The position numbers were made by a program, and so were the translations under genes. The notes under the pieces are model-generated. The model was not told where the DNA came from, searched no databases, and saw nothing but the letters and a program-made list of their open reading frames with translations. 64,000 bases of DNA from CBFFRJ01 sp963530515. GTDB taxonomy: Bacteria > Pseudomonadota > Gammaproteobacteria > Enterobacterales > Enterobacteriaceae. The DNA is taken from contig CAUSEC010000022.1 in assembly GCA_963530515.1 (NCBI GenBank), positions 1-64,000 of the forward strand. The letters are read 5' to 3'. Positions 33,936 to 41,820 of the stretch are shown here, piece after piece (position 1 is the first letter of the stretch; every line of letters starts with the position of its first letter).

Positions 33936-34922
33936 ATGGGACAACTGATTGACGGCGTCTGGCACGACACCTGGTATGACACCAAATCCACGGGTGGACG
34001 CTTCCAGCGCTCGGTTTCAGCATTTCGTAACTGGCTGACGGCGGATGGCAGCGCAGGCCCTTCCGGCGAGAGCGGTTTCGCCGCAGAAAAAGACCGCTAT
34101 CACCTCTATGTTTCTCTCGCCTGCCCCTGGGCGCACCGCACGCTGATCATGCGGACGTTAAAAGGGCTTGAACCTTTCCTGCCAGTGTCGGTTGTGAACC
34201 CGCTGATGTTTGAAAACGGCTGGACCTTCGATGACGATTTCCCGGCGGCGACAGGCGATTCGCTCTATCAGAACGAATTTCTGTACCAGCTTTATCTGCA
34301 TGCGGACCCGCAATACACCGGGCGCGTGACGGTACCTGTATTGTGGGACAAGAAGAACCACACGATTGTCAGCAATGAGTCTGCTGAAATCATCCGTATG
34401 TTTAACACCGCATTTGATGCTCAGGGTGCCCGTGCCGGGGATTACTACCCGCCCGCACTGCGCGCACAAATTGACGAGCTGAACAGCTGGATCTACGACA
34501 ACGTCAATAACGGTGTCTACAAAGCAGGTTTTGCCACCAGCCAGCAGGCTTACGACGAAGCCGTCGAAAAAGTGTTTGAATCACTGGGCCGCCTGGAGCA
34601 AATCCTCGGGCAGCACCGCTACCTGACCGGTGACCAGCTTACCGAAGCCGATATCCGTCTGTGGACAACCCTGGTGCGTTTTGACCCGGTCTACGTGACG
34701 CACTTTAAATGTGATAAGCACCGGATTAGCGACTATCTCAATCTGTATGGCTATCTGCGCGATATCTACCAGATTCCGGGGATCGCTGAGACGGTCAATT
34801 TTGACCACATTCGCAGCCACTACTATCGCAGCCACAAAACCATCAACCCAACGGGCATTATTTCCATTGGGCCATGGCAGGATCTGAACGAACCGCACGG
34901 GCGCGACACGCGTTTCGCATAA
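33936..34922 (+). CDS. yqjG: Glutathionyl-hydroquinone reductase YqjG
   Basis: This 328-residue Xi-class glutathione transferase reduces glutathionyl-hydroquinones. The catalytic cysteine is in SLACPWAHRTL, and the C-terminal all-helical GST domain begins near LRAQIDELNSWIYD. The ATG at 33936 follows AAAGGAGAATGCATT and gives the E. coli length. It lies next to yqjF and the regulator yhaJ, all connected with aromatic or quinone stress. Confidence 0.95.
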   Translation: MGQLIDGVWHDTWYDTKSTGGRFQRSVSAFRNWLTADGSAGPSGESGFAAEKDRYHLYVSLACPWAHRTLIMRTLKGLEPFLPVSVVNPLMFENGWTFDDDFPAATGDSLYQNEFLYQLYLHADPQYTGRVTVPVLWDKKNHTIVSNESAEIIRMFNTAFDAQGARAGDYYPPALRAQIDELNSWIYDNVNNGVYKAGFATSQQAYDEAVEKVFESLGRLEQILGQHRYLTGDQLTEADIRLWTTLVRFDPVYVTHFKCDKHRISDYLNLYGYLRDIYQIPGIAETVNFDHIRSHYYRSHKTINPTGIISIGPWQDLNEPHGRDTRFA

Positions 34923-35041
34923 GGCTTCTCTTCGGGCACTCAGCGGGTGCCCGAAAATTTTCCCCGCACTCTTTTTTTGCCGTCTATTCTTACATTGATC
35001 GCTGAGAAAACAACGTATTGAACGTTGATCGAGGTTGTGAA

Positions 35042-35398
35042 ATGGACTGGTATTTCAAAGTACTCAGCAACTACACCGCCTTTCACGGACGCGCGCACCG
35101 CCGCGAGTTCTGGATGTTTATGCTGGTCAATATCATTCTCTTTGGTGTGCTGAAGGTGCTCGACAGAATCGTCGGCTGGCAGCATGTTGGCGTGTTCAGT
35201 CTGATTTACGCGCTGCTGGTGTTGTTACCTTCTCTCGCCGCGCAGTCACGTCGGCTGCATGACACCAATCGCACGGCAAAATGGCTGTGGCTCTGGTGCA
35301 TTCCGGTGCTGGGCTGGCTGATGCTGCTGGCGTTTCTGAGCCAGCGGGGTACAGCGGAGGAAAACCGCTTCGGGCCGGAGCCCAAAGCGTTTCCATAA
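35042..35398 (+). CDS. yhaH: DUF805 membrane protein YhaH
   Basis: This 118-residue protein has the DUF805 start MDWYFKVLSNYTAFHGRAHRREFW and three to four membrane segments. It is orthologous to E. coli YhaH, function unknown. The ATG at 35042 follows GAGGTTGTGA. It converges on yhaJ with three bases between the stop codons. Confidence 0.9.
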   Translation: MDWYFKVLSNYTAFHGRAHRREFWMFMLVNIILFGVLKVLDRIVGWQHVGVFSLIYALLVLLPSLAAQSRRLHDTNRTAKWLWLWCIPVLGWLMLLAFLSQRGTAEENRFGPEPKAFP

Positions 35399-35401
35399 GC
35401 G

Positions 35402-36298
35402 TTATTTACCGGAGAACAGCTTGGGAATTTCGCGCAGGCACCAGGCTTTCGCCTCGCCCATGCTGTCGCGTCGCCAGGCCATGATAATGTCGACTTCGCT
35501 GGTGTATTCCGGGCTGACCACGCGTAAGCGCCCTTCAGCAATGTCCTGCTCCACCAGCGGGTACGGCATGGTCGCTACACCTAATCCAGCCAGCAGCGCC
35601 TGACGCTTGTCTTCAATGGTGCTCACGGTAAGGCGCGGCTGCTTGTCCAGCAGCTGCACGGTCAGCACCGGGCGCTCACGGGCGGTATCCGCCACGGCCA
35701 CACCGCGATACTTCACACGCGTCACCTCGGACAGCGGTTCCGGCTCCTGATGAATAGGATGATCCGGTGCCGCCACATAGACATTCAGCACTTTGTAGAG
35801 TTTACGTGAGTTTATCTCTGACGAAGAGCGGAAGTGCATATCCGGCGCGATAACGATATCTGCACGCCCCTGCTCCAGCCGTTCCCACGCCCCCGCCAGC
35901 ACTTCAGTGATGATGGAAAGCTGGGTGTTGGCTTTATTCGCCAGTTTTTCAACCAGCGGGAAAATCTCATGCGTTGGCACCAGCGCTTCCGTGACCAGCG
36001 TCAGATGGGTTTCCCAGCCCCGCGCCAGCGCTTCTGCATCCGTTGTCAGTTTATCGGCCGCTTCCAGTAACACGCGCCCGCGTTCCAGTAGCATCCGTCC
36101 TACGTTGGTGAATTTGGTTCGGTGACCGGAGCGGTCAAACAGCACCACATCCAGCTCTTCTTCCAGTTTTTGCATGGTGTAACTGAGCGCAGAAGGTACA
36201 CGTCCCAGTTCATCTGCCGCGGCGGCAAAGCTGCCACGTCGGTCAATTGCGTCCATTACGCGTAACGCTTCGAGCGTAAGTGCCCTGTCTTTCGCCAT
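35402..36298 (-). CDS. yhaJ: LysR-family regulator YhaJ
   Basis: This 298-residue LysR-type regulator has an N-terminal helix-turn-helix (LEALRVMDAIDRRGSFAAAADELGRVPSALSYTMQKLE) and an effector-binding domain. E. coli YhaJ activates yqjF and other genes in response to quinone-like and nitroaromatic compounds. It is divergent from the pirin gene yhaK and convergent with yhaH. Confidence 0.93.
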   Translation of the reverse strand: MAKDRALTLEALRVMDAIDRRGSFAAAADELGRVPSALSYTMQKLEEELDVVLFDRSGHRTKFTNVGRMLLERGRVLLEAADKLTTDAEALARGWETHLTLVTEALVPTHEIFPLVEKLANKANTQLSIITEVLAGAWERLEQGRADIVIAPDMHFRSSSEINSRKLYKVLNVYVAAPDHPIHQEPEPLSEVTRVKYRGVAVADTARERPVLTVQLLDKQPRLTVSTIEDKRQALLAGLGVATMPYPLVEQDIAEGRLRVVSPEYTSEVDIIMAWRRDSMGEAKAWCLREIPKLFSGK

Positions 36299-36405
36299 TT
36301 TTTGTTCTCATTCAGGAAATTTGAACATACCGGGCAGAATATCTGGCTAACAATGCAGCGTCCATACCTTTACCATTGTTTTAGTGTAAAGAGAGGTCAA
36401 GAATT

Positions 36406-37107
36406 ATGATTATTACCCGAACAGCCAAACAATGCGGTCAAGCCGACTTCGGCTGGCTCCAGGCCCGCTACACCTTTTCCTTTGGACATTATTTTGACCC
36501 GAAACTTTTGGGCTACGCCTCCTTACGCGTTTTGAACCAGGAGGTGCTCGCACCTGGCGCATCATTCCAGCCGCGAACCTACCCAAAAGTGGACATCCTC
36601 AATGTCATCCTGGAAGGTGAAGCCGAATACCGCGACAGCGAAGGCAACCATGTGCAGGCAAAGGCAGGGGAAGCGCTGCTTATCGCCACTCAGCCAGGCA
36701 TTAGCTATAGCGAACATAACCTGAGCAAAGATAAGCCCCTGACCCGGATGCAGTTGTGGCTTGATGCCTGCCCGGAGCGGGAAAATGCCGCCGTGCAAAA
36801 AGTCGTTATCAGCGACCAGGCGCGTCAGCTTTTGGCGTCCCCTGACGGCAGCCAGGGAAGCCTGCAACTGCGCCAGCAGGTGTGGTTACATCATATCGAG
36901 CTGCAAAAAGGGGAAGAGCTGACTTTTCAGTTACATGGACCACGTGCATACCTGCAGTCTATTCACGGAACCGTTCATGCAGTAACGCCGTGCGAAGCAA
37001 AAGAAGCACTGACCTGCGGTGACGGCGCATTTATTCGTGATGAGGCTAACATAACACTTGTCGCTGATACGCCACTTCGCGCTTTGCTGATAGATTTACC
37101 TGTGTGA
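36406..37107 (+). CDS. yhaK: Pirin-family protein YhaK
   Basis: This 233-residue bicupin pirin-family protein is a redox- and nitrosation-sensitive marker in E. coli. The N-terminal cupin has FGHYFDPKLLGYASLRVLN and PRTYPKVDILNVILEGEAEYRDSEGN. It is divergent from yhaJ, a likely regulator. The start ATG at 36406 follows a GAGAGGTCAAGAATT leader. Confidence 0.93.
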   Translation: MIITRTAKQCGQADFGWLQARYTFSFGHYFDPKLLGYASLRVLNQEVLAPGASFQPRTYPKVDILNVILEGEAEYRDSEGNHVQAKAGEALLIATQPGISYSEHNLSKDKPLTRMQLWLDACPERENAAVQKVVISDQARQLLASPDGSQGSLQLRQQVWLHHIELQKGEELTFQLHGPRAYLQSIHGTVHAVTPCEAKEALTCGDGAFIRDEANITLVADTPLRALLIDLPV

Positions 37108-37130
37108 CAGGTGTTTTACGGAGTCAATCT

Positions 37131-37301
37131 GTGAGTATAAAGACCGTTCAAAAAAATAGAGCGCCAGAGAGCGTGGTAGCACTGCAACCGACAGCTGAAG
37201 TGTCCGCCCCTGCATTTGGTTATGATGATATGTTGACCGAGCTCGAAGCGATTGTCGCCGATGCTGCCGTCAGGCTGGCCGAGGACGACGAAGCGGCATA
37301 A
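37131..37301 (+). CDS. yhaL: Small protein YhaL
   Basis: This 56-residue protein has the C-terminal segment FGYDDMLTELEAIVADAAVRLAEDDE, which closely matches E. coli YhaL. That segment also resembles exodeoxyribonuclease VII small-subunit-type helices. The start is GTG at 37131 with GGAG seven bases upstream; a GTG at 37104 overlapping the yhaK stop is less likely. The function is unknown, and it probably belongs to the yhaK transcript. Confidence 0.8.
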   Translation: MSIKTVQKNRAPESVVALQPTAEVSAPAFGYDDMLTELEAIVADAAVRLAEDDEAA

Positions 37302-37424
37302 CCTCCGCCCTGGCTTACGCCGGGGCACGCTCATCAGTCTTTTCTTTTACGATATCGCTATATACATAAATATATAGCGATGTTGAAATATGTCCTGCTT
37401 AAAAGGACAAAAAAGGAAAGTGCG

Positions 37425-37931
37425 ATGGTTCTGTATATGTTTTATCTTGGCGGCAACGCGGGCAAATCTAATATCGAAGTGCATGACATCCAGTTTGTGG
37501 CCGCAAACCAACCCGAGGACGCCTGGCCGACGCTGAGGGAAGCCTGGTATGGCGACAAAGACAAAGTGCACATTGACGGTGATGCCCGCATCACCTGGGC
37601 TGACGGATACCTGGTTACGCTCTCTTCGCAAAAACCTCCCGTCGACTCACCGCACCTCTTTTTTGTGAATGCCGGTGCTTATCACCCGGACAACCTTGCT
37701 GAGCTTCACGCCTTCGACCTGTTTGTGGCGAGCGATGCGGCGCAAGCGAAAGCCAAAGGGCTTGCCAGCCTGCTTAACGGCGCGCTACAGCAGCACAAAG
37801 ACAATTTGAAAGAGGTGGATGACTGCCTGCTGCTCGAGAGAATCGGTGATTTGTACATTCACCTAACGCCCTCTGAGCACGGCGAGCATTTCAAACCGGA
37901 GTGGCAGGGCTATCAGCCTATTGGCCTGTAA
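37425..37931 (+). CDS. DUF1543 family protein
   Basis: This 168-residue soluble protein has the DUF1543 start MVLYMFYLGGNAGKSNIEVHD and a repeated small domain (HDIQFVAANQPEDAWPTLREAWYGD and HAFDLFVASDAAQAKAKGLASLL). The function is unknown. The ATG at 37425 follows AAGGAAAGTGCG. It lies on a short stretch between yhaL and rnpB where E. coli has the tdc genes, so the local gene content differs from E. coli. Confidence 0.8.
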   Translation: MVLYMFYLGGNAGKSNIEVHDIQFVAANQPEDAWPTLREAWYGDKDKVHIDGDARITWADGYLVTLSSQKPPVDSPHLFFVNAGAYHPDNLAELHAFDLFVASDAAQAKAKGLASLLNGALQQHKDNLKEVDDCLLLERIGDLYIHLTPSEHGEHFKPEWQGYQPIGL

Positions 37932-37975
37932 CACGGGTTAGATTGCCGGAGCTCGTTATCGTCTCCGGCATCAAA

Positions 37976-38368
37976 TTAATCCAGAAGCGACGTTCCGTAG
38001 GAGTTATCGACTGTGCACAACCAGCGTCCATCGGGTTCTGCGCGGAATACATAGGTTGCGCGGCGAGTGGTTTCGACAGTTCCACCTTGTCCATCAGGAT
38101 AGCGTAGCCGGGTTTCCATAATGACCAGCGCATTCCCGGCACCTTCAATCACCTGCATTTCACCCTGCTCCACTTCCAGCGTTCCCTGGAAATAATCGGC
38201 AATCGCAATAAACGCTTTGCGGATGTTCTCCTTACCGCGGGCAATCATGCCGGGTTTAACCACCAGCGCGGCATCTTCGGCGTAGTACGTCATCAGGGTG
38301 TCGTAATCTTTCTCGGTGATTGCCTTATCACAGGCTTCTATGATGTGGCGTAGCGGGTGCGTGCTCAT
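37976..38368 (-). CDS. SnoaL-like/DUF4440 nuclear-transport-factor-2 fold protein
   Basis: This 130-residue NTF2-fold protein has the pattern ACDKAITEKDYDTLMTYYAEDAALVVKP and RGKENIRKAF, then RATYVFRAEPDGRWLCTVDNSYG. The family includes small isomerases, cyclases and hydrolases, so no reaction can be assigned. AAGGAGGTTATGC precedes the ATG on the minus strand. It converges on the DUF1543 gene. Confidence 0.78.
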   Translation of the reverse strand: MSTHPLRHIIEACDKAITEKDYDTLMTYYAEDAALVVKPGMIARGKENIRKAFIAIADYFQGTLEVEQGEMQVIEGAGNALVIMETRLRYPDGQGGTVETTRRATYVFRAEPDGRWLCTVDNSYGTSLLD

Positions 38369-38471
38369 GCATAACCTCCTTGGTGGGTTCAGAAGTTCAG
38401 TAGAGCACTGCTGGCGGCAGATGTAACGCCGGGTTGTGTGTAGCTACCGGAAATGGGGAGGTGGGAGCATT

Positions 38472-38550
38472 CCCCCTCACCCTTACTCAAAATAAATACG
38501 AGCACGGACAGTTCCCTCTCCCTTGAGGGAGAGGGTTAGGGTGAGGGGGG
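38472..38550. repeat. Interspersed palindromic repeat
   Basis: The outer arm CCCCCTCACCCTTA (38472-38485) faces TTAGGGTGAGGGGG at 38536-38549. An inner hairpin CCCTCTCCC (38514-38522) faces GGGAGAGGG (38527-38535). This type of CCCTCACCC/CCCTCTCCC unit is scattered between genes in Enterobacter-like genomes. Confidence 0.7.
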
Positions 38551-38945
38551 ACATGCGGCTCTGATGATCATTCCGTTCACCTTATGTTCCTTGCTTTTCT
38601 GTCGCTCCAGAACCCGTGAACGTGCCAGGGAGGCTCGCCGCCACTGCCCTGGCGACCCGGGCTCCCGGCTTTGAAAATCGCCGCTGGCGCGGTCCACTCA
38701 GCGTATGCCTTCAGGCTAATCGGGGACGGGCGGATGAAACGTCCCTGTAAAACCGCCCTCGCCGCGCATCCATGCGCGTCGCCCCGGCCTTACGGATACG
38801 CTTCGTCGATTTTCAGCCGGACCCAGTCATCGCTGCCACTGCTTTATTCTCATTACGCAATGCTATTGCTGCAAAACCTAACATTGCCGGGAATCTCTCT
38901 GCCCCAGGGACAAAGAACCGCTCGTGCGGTTTTCCAGACCGCACA
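38551..38945. other. GC-rich non-coding region downstream of the old rnpB end
   Basis: This stretch of about 395 bases has no supportable gene. It contains several short GC-rich palindromes (CCAGGGAGGC... with CTGCCCTGGCG at 38622-38655, GGACGGGCGGATG... with GTCCC near 38720-38745). It is the chromosomal DNA that lay downstream of rnpB before the element inserted. Confidence 0.5.
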
Positions 38946-38950
38946 AAAGC

Positions 38951-38975
38951 AAAAACCCGCCGAAGCGGGTTTTTA
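38951..38975 (-). terminator. Displaced rnpB terminator
   Basis: Read on the minus strand, AAAAACCCGCTTCGGCGGG followed by TTTTTGCTTTTG is the well-known terminator of enterobacterial rnpB. It is preceded by CTTATCGGTCAGTTTC, a remnant of the rnpB 3' end. It is now about 7.2 kb from the rest of rnpB because of the inserted element. Confidence 0.9.
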
Positions 38976-38985
38976 CCTGAAAAGT

Positions 38986-39007
38986 TCGAAACTGACCGAT
39001 AAGTCGG
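38986..39007. other. Left attachment repeat of the rnpB element
   Basis: This 22-base copy of the 3' end of rnpB matches 46156-46177 at 20 positions. The shared core is CTGACCGATAAG (38992-39003). On the minus strand it reads GGTCAGTTTC at the position of the rnpB P1 strand, as in the native gene. Confidence 0.85.
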
Positions 39008-39123
39008 CTCGTTCTAACAATACACTGGTGCAATCAAGCGCCACGTTAGTCATGTATCACGTACTGTATCCCACTTTGTATCCCGGATAAAGTCCGCCTC
39101 CGCATCAACCAATCGCACCTGAT

Positions 39124-39333
39124 TTACTCGGCGTCCTCAGTATCGAACGTCTTGCTGTACGGACAATGCGTTGACTTCGTGACGTATGTAAACGTGTAAA
39201 TCGAGTTGCTGTAGACACACAATGTTTGTCCGCTCTCCGTCGTTGACTGCTCTGGTGCACTCATGGTGATCCGTCCGGCTACGGCGCTGAATGACACCAA
39301 CAAACCGCAAAAAATCAAAGAAAGCACCTTCAT
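39124..39333 (-). CDS. Small exported protein of the element
   Basis: This 69-residue protein has an N-terminal signal peptide (MKVLSLIFCGLLVSFSAVAG). The short mature part has two cysteines (LCVYSN, HCPYSK), suggesting a disulfide in the periplasm. AGGAG precedes the ATG at 39333; an upstream in-frame start would add 15 polar residues before the signal. No family was recognised. It is the leftmost gene of the element and is divergent from the next two genes. Confidence 0.65.
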   Translation of the reverse strand: MKVLSLIFCGLLVSFSAVAGRITMSAPEQSTTESGQTLCVYSNSIYTFTYVTKSTHCPYSKTFDTEDAE

Positions 39334-39501
39334 TTCAATCTGCTCCTTTCGGGTAACTCTGCGTTGCTCACAATTCATACGCGGAGTTTATCACCCCTAT
39401 CGATCGAAAATACTGATCTTTAAGATCGAATTAATTCATAAAGGTGGTTAAGATAAATCTTAGGTTTTTTTATTGTTTCAATTTTGTTCAAGGAGATGAC
39501 T

Positions 39502-39747
39502 TTGAAAAAAATACTTCTGGTTGTGCTGGGATTGTTAGCGGGGAATGTTTACGCGGATGATGATGGTTCGCCGGAAATGAAGGCGGAAGCGAAGGCCTTA
39601 ATCCAGGCGGCGAATTACCAATGTAACAAAGTGAACGGGGTTTACCCCGCCCACTTTAGCAACGCTTTCACTGTGTACTGCGATGATGTGTATGAGTACA
39701 CCATCAAGGATCGCGGCGGTCGCTGGACTGTTGAAGTCAACGACTGA
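39502..39747 (+). CDS. Small exported protein of the element, TTG start
   Basis: This 81-residue protein starts at TTG 39502 with AAGGAG six bases upstream, giving the signal peptide MKKILLVVLGLLAGNVYA. The mature part has two cysteines (NYQCNKVNG, VYCDDVYEYT). An ATG at 39496 would lie too close to the ribosome-binding site. No family was recognised. It lies nine bases before the zinc-ribbon gene, so they are likely co-expressed cargo. Confidence 0.65.
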   Translation: MKKILLVVLGLLAGNVYADDDGSPEMKAEAKALIQAANYQCNKVNGVYPAHFSNAFTVYCDDVYEYTIKDRGGRWTVEVND

Positions 39748-39756
39748 GGCCCGGAT

Positions 39757-40359
39757 ATGGCAATGAAAAAGTGCCGTGAATGTGGGCATAGTGTTTCAAG
39801 TAGCGCGAAGATGTGCCCATCCTGCGGAGTAAAAAAACCTTATATTTCGCCGCTCAGAGGAGTCTTTTTGCTGGCAGTAATTGGATGGACTGGGTGGATC
39901 GCGTTTACTGATGACAAATCGTCAGGCAGCAATCAAGCATCCACGGAAAGCGCTTCGGCCTCAATGGGAGAAATCAGGCTCAAAACCGCTGCTCCCGTAA
40001 ATCTGGCTCCGGCTTCAACGGCACCTTTTACGGCTGCTCAGGTTTGTAAGGCAGCAATCAGCGGAATGTTCGGGCGTGACGTGAATACGCTCAAAGCTGC
40101 AAAAGGGAGTCCGGCTGGCGTATTTAAAATCTCTTATCGTCGCCCGTCTGATGGTAATCAGTACTCGTTCGACTGCAAGTTATCCGGCAACAATGTGATA
40201 TGGACTGAGTCAGGGCAAAGTACCAACCGCTGGAACGGATCGGGGAGTGTCGAATTCAATGTCGAGTTTGCCATCAAGGATAACGTGTTACTCATAACTG
40301 AGGCATACGGTAATTCTGATGACATTTCGTATAGATTCACGATGAATCAATTCCGCTAA
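39757..40359 (+). CDS. Zinc-ribbon membrane protein of the element
   Basis: This 200-residue protein has an N-terminal zinc ribbon (CRECG at residues 5-9, CPSCG at 20-24), a membrane segment at about 34-50 (GVFLLAVIGWTGWIAF), a serine/alanine-rich linker and a C-terminal domain from about 90 (AAQVCKAAISGMFGRDV to the end) with two cysteines. The zinc ribbon should be cytoplasmic and the C-terminal domain periplasmic. No function was recognised. It is followed by a hairpin terminator and forms the cargo pair with the preceding exported protein. Confidence 0.72.
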   Translation: MAMKKCRECGHSVSSSAKMCPSCGVKKPYISPLRGVFLLAVIGWTGWIAFTDDKSSGSNQASTESASASMGEIRLKTAAPVNLAPASTAPFTAAQVCKAAISGMFGRDVNTLKAAKGSPAGVFKISYRRPSDGNQYSFDCKLSGNNVIWTESGQSTNRWNGSGSVEFNVEFAIKDNVLLITEAYGNSDDISYRFTMNQFR

Positions 40360-40369
40360 AATCCCACTC

Positions 40370-40393
40370 GGGGTAGGAGCTACTTTCTACCCC
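40370..40393 (+). terminator. Hairpin after the zinc-ribbon gene
   Basis: GGGGTAG (40370-40376) pairs with CTACCCC (40387-40393) just after the stop codon. No T run follows. Confidence 0.55.
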
Positions 40394-40580
40394 AAACCTT
40401 CGCCCCCCCGGAAGCGATTCACCAATACCCCACCGCTATATAAATCTCCTGGCCGCAAATATCCTGCCGGTGATTGTACGGCTGGCGCATGGGCTGCACG
40501 GTCTAACTGATTGCCTCCACTCGAAAACGCCATGAAGGATCTTGGGCAAATATCCGTAGTATGCTGGTGGTCGCGGTATG

Positions 40581-41207
40581 TCAGATCGCCTCAATAATTT
40601 TCTTCACCTTGGCGACCATGCCGACGGAGCAATCACATAACTTCGCGATCTCCGCATAGGTATTCCCGCCTTTGTTGAGGTACGACTCAATTTTGCTTCG
40701 CAGATTGATATCTGCTGGTCTGCCTTTGTACTTGTTTTCAGCCTTAGCCCTGGCGATGCCTTGCGCCTGACGCTGGCGGCGTTTGGTATAGTCTTCACGC
40801 GCCATAGTAGCCATGATGTCTATCAACATTGAGTTGACTGCTTTAAGGATACCAATGGTAACGTCATCAGTGCTGCTGGTTGTCAGGTTGCCGTGAGTTG
40901 TAGGTAAATCCATTATCACCAGAGAGATTCCGGCGTCATTGATGCGAGACTTCAACTTATCCCAATCCTGAGACTCAAGACGAGACAAGCGGTCTGTTGA
41001 TTCCACCAGCAGAACATCACCGGGCTGAGCGTCGTTCAACATGTTGCTGAGTTCGGTACGGTTCAACTTTGTCCCTGACTCGTTTTCAACATAACGTTCA
41101 ACAATATGAAGACTCTTTTCACTGGCGAATTGTTCAAGCTGAGATAGTGCACGTGTAGCGTCTTGCTCTTTGGTACTCGCTCGGCAGTAGATACGGACGT
41201 TTTTCAT
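40581..41207 (-). CDS. Serine recombinase (resolvase/invertase family)
   Basis: This 208-residue small serine recombinase has the catalytic serine in IYCRASTKEQD, the resolvase motifs VLLVESTDRLSRLE and AREDYTKRRQRQAQGIARAKAENKYKGRP, and a C-terminal helix-turn-helix (TYAEIAKLCDCSVGMVAKVKK). It could resolve dimers of a replicating form of the element or invert a segment. The ATG at 41207 was chosen; an upstream in-frame start adds 16 residues. GTGAAAA motifs upstream may be its binding sites. Confidence 0.88.
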   Translation of the reverse strand: MKNVRIYCRASTKEQDATRALSQLEQFASEKSLHIVERYVENESGTKLNRTELSNMLNDAQPGDVLLVESTDRLSRLESQDWDKLKSRINDAGISLVIMDLPTTHGNLTTSSTDDVTIGILKAVNSMLIDIMATMAREDYTKRRQRQAQGIARAKAENKYKGRPADINLRSKIESYLNKGGNTYAEIAKLCDCSVGMVAKVKKIIEAI

Positions 41208-41345
41208 GTTATTTTTCACAATGGGTTTTGATGATTGTACTATACGTGAAAACACTACATAGAGCTATTTAAACATACCTGTTGTGAACAATATTTTCAT
41301 GAAAGGCGTCTTTCAGTATGAGTATACCCTTTGTGAAAACTTGAC
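41208..41345. promoter_or_regulatory. Possible recombinase site with GTGAAAA repeats
   Basis: Upstream of the serine recombinase are TTTTCAC (41213-41219, inverted), GTGAAAAC (41246-41253) and TGTGAAAAC (41332-41340). A TGTGAACAATATTTTCATG segment lies at 41284-41302. Spaced inverted and direct copies in front of the recombinase gene are what a res or regulatory site would look like. Confidence 0.45.
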
Positions 41346-41675
41346 CGTGGTTTTCTCTTTCACTCATGCAACGCTTTATTTTTTAACTTTTTGATGTGAG
41401 AAAATTGGCAACGTGCGGATCGCGGTGTGCGTTGGTGCGCCTGCTGTTGTCAAATCTGTCACGGGAAATGACCCCATATATTTTTTCGTGTGCGTAAGGC
41501 TGATCCGGTGGAGTCGGGCCTTGTTTAACACTTCGGCGTTGTCCCTTAGCAAGGAACAGTGCCGCCACTTTAGATTTGCACACGGCGCTACGCTTTGCCT
41601 ACGGCGGTCTCCGTTGCTTACTTGCGTGCGCCAACAGAGTATATGCTTATAGCTAAAAAGAAATCACTACAGGGT

Positions 41676-41780
41676 GGGGTACTACGGGTACAATGATATT
41701 TTTATTTTAATATCATATGTTTATGTTGTTACGCATGGTGGGGTATAAGGCGGGGTACGCATGGGGTACAGGGTGGGGTA
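41676..41780. repeat. GGGGTA repeats, candidate replication origin
   Basis: Five copies of GGGGTA (starting 41676, 41740, 41752, 41763 and 41775) plus one GGGTA (41686) lie within 105 bases. The copies flank an AT-rich stretch (41695-41730). A GGGG/CCCC hairpin follows at about 41804-41820. They sit directly beyond the stop codon of the SF3 helicase gene, which suggests iterons or an origin for this replicase. The surrounding 41346-41820 has no convincing gene. Confidence 0.6.
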
Positions 41781-41820
41781 CAAATGCAGCAGCGAATGAA
41801 AGGAGGGGAAAAAATCCCCC

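Noticed and set aside
38671..39090. A 139-codon open frame on the plus strand
   Set aside because: It runs through the displaced rnpB terminator and the attachment repeat, has no family resemblance and no good ribosome-binding site.
41413..41652. A 79-codon open frame in the element's non-coding region
   Set aside because: No ribosome-binding site, unusual composition and location in the likely origin and control region.
41676..41780. GGGGTA repeats as a CRISPR array
   Set aside because: The repeats are six bases with irregular 10-60 base spacing and no cas genes are nearby.
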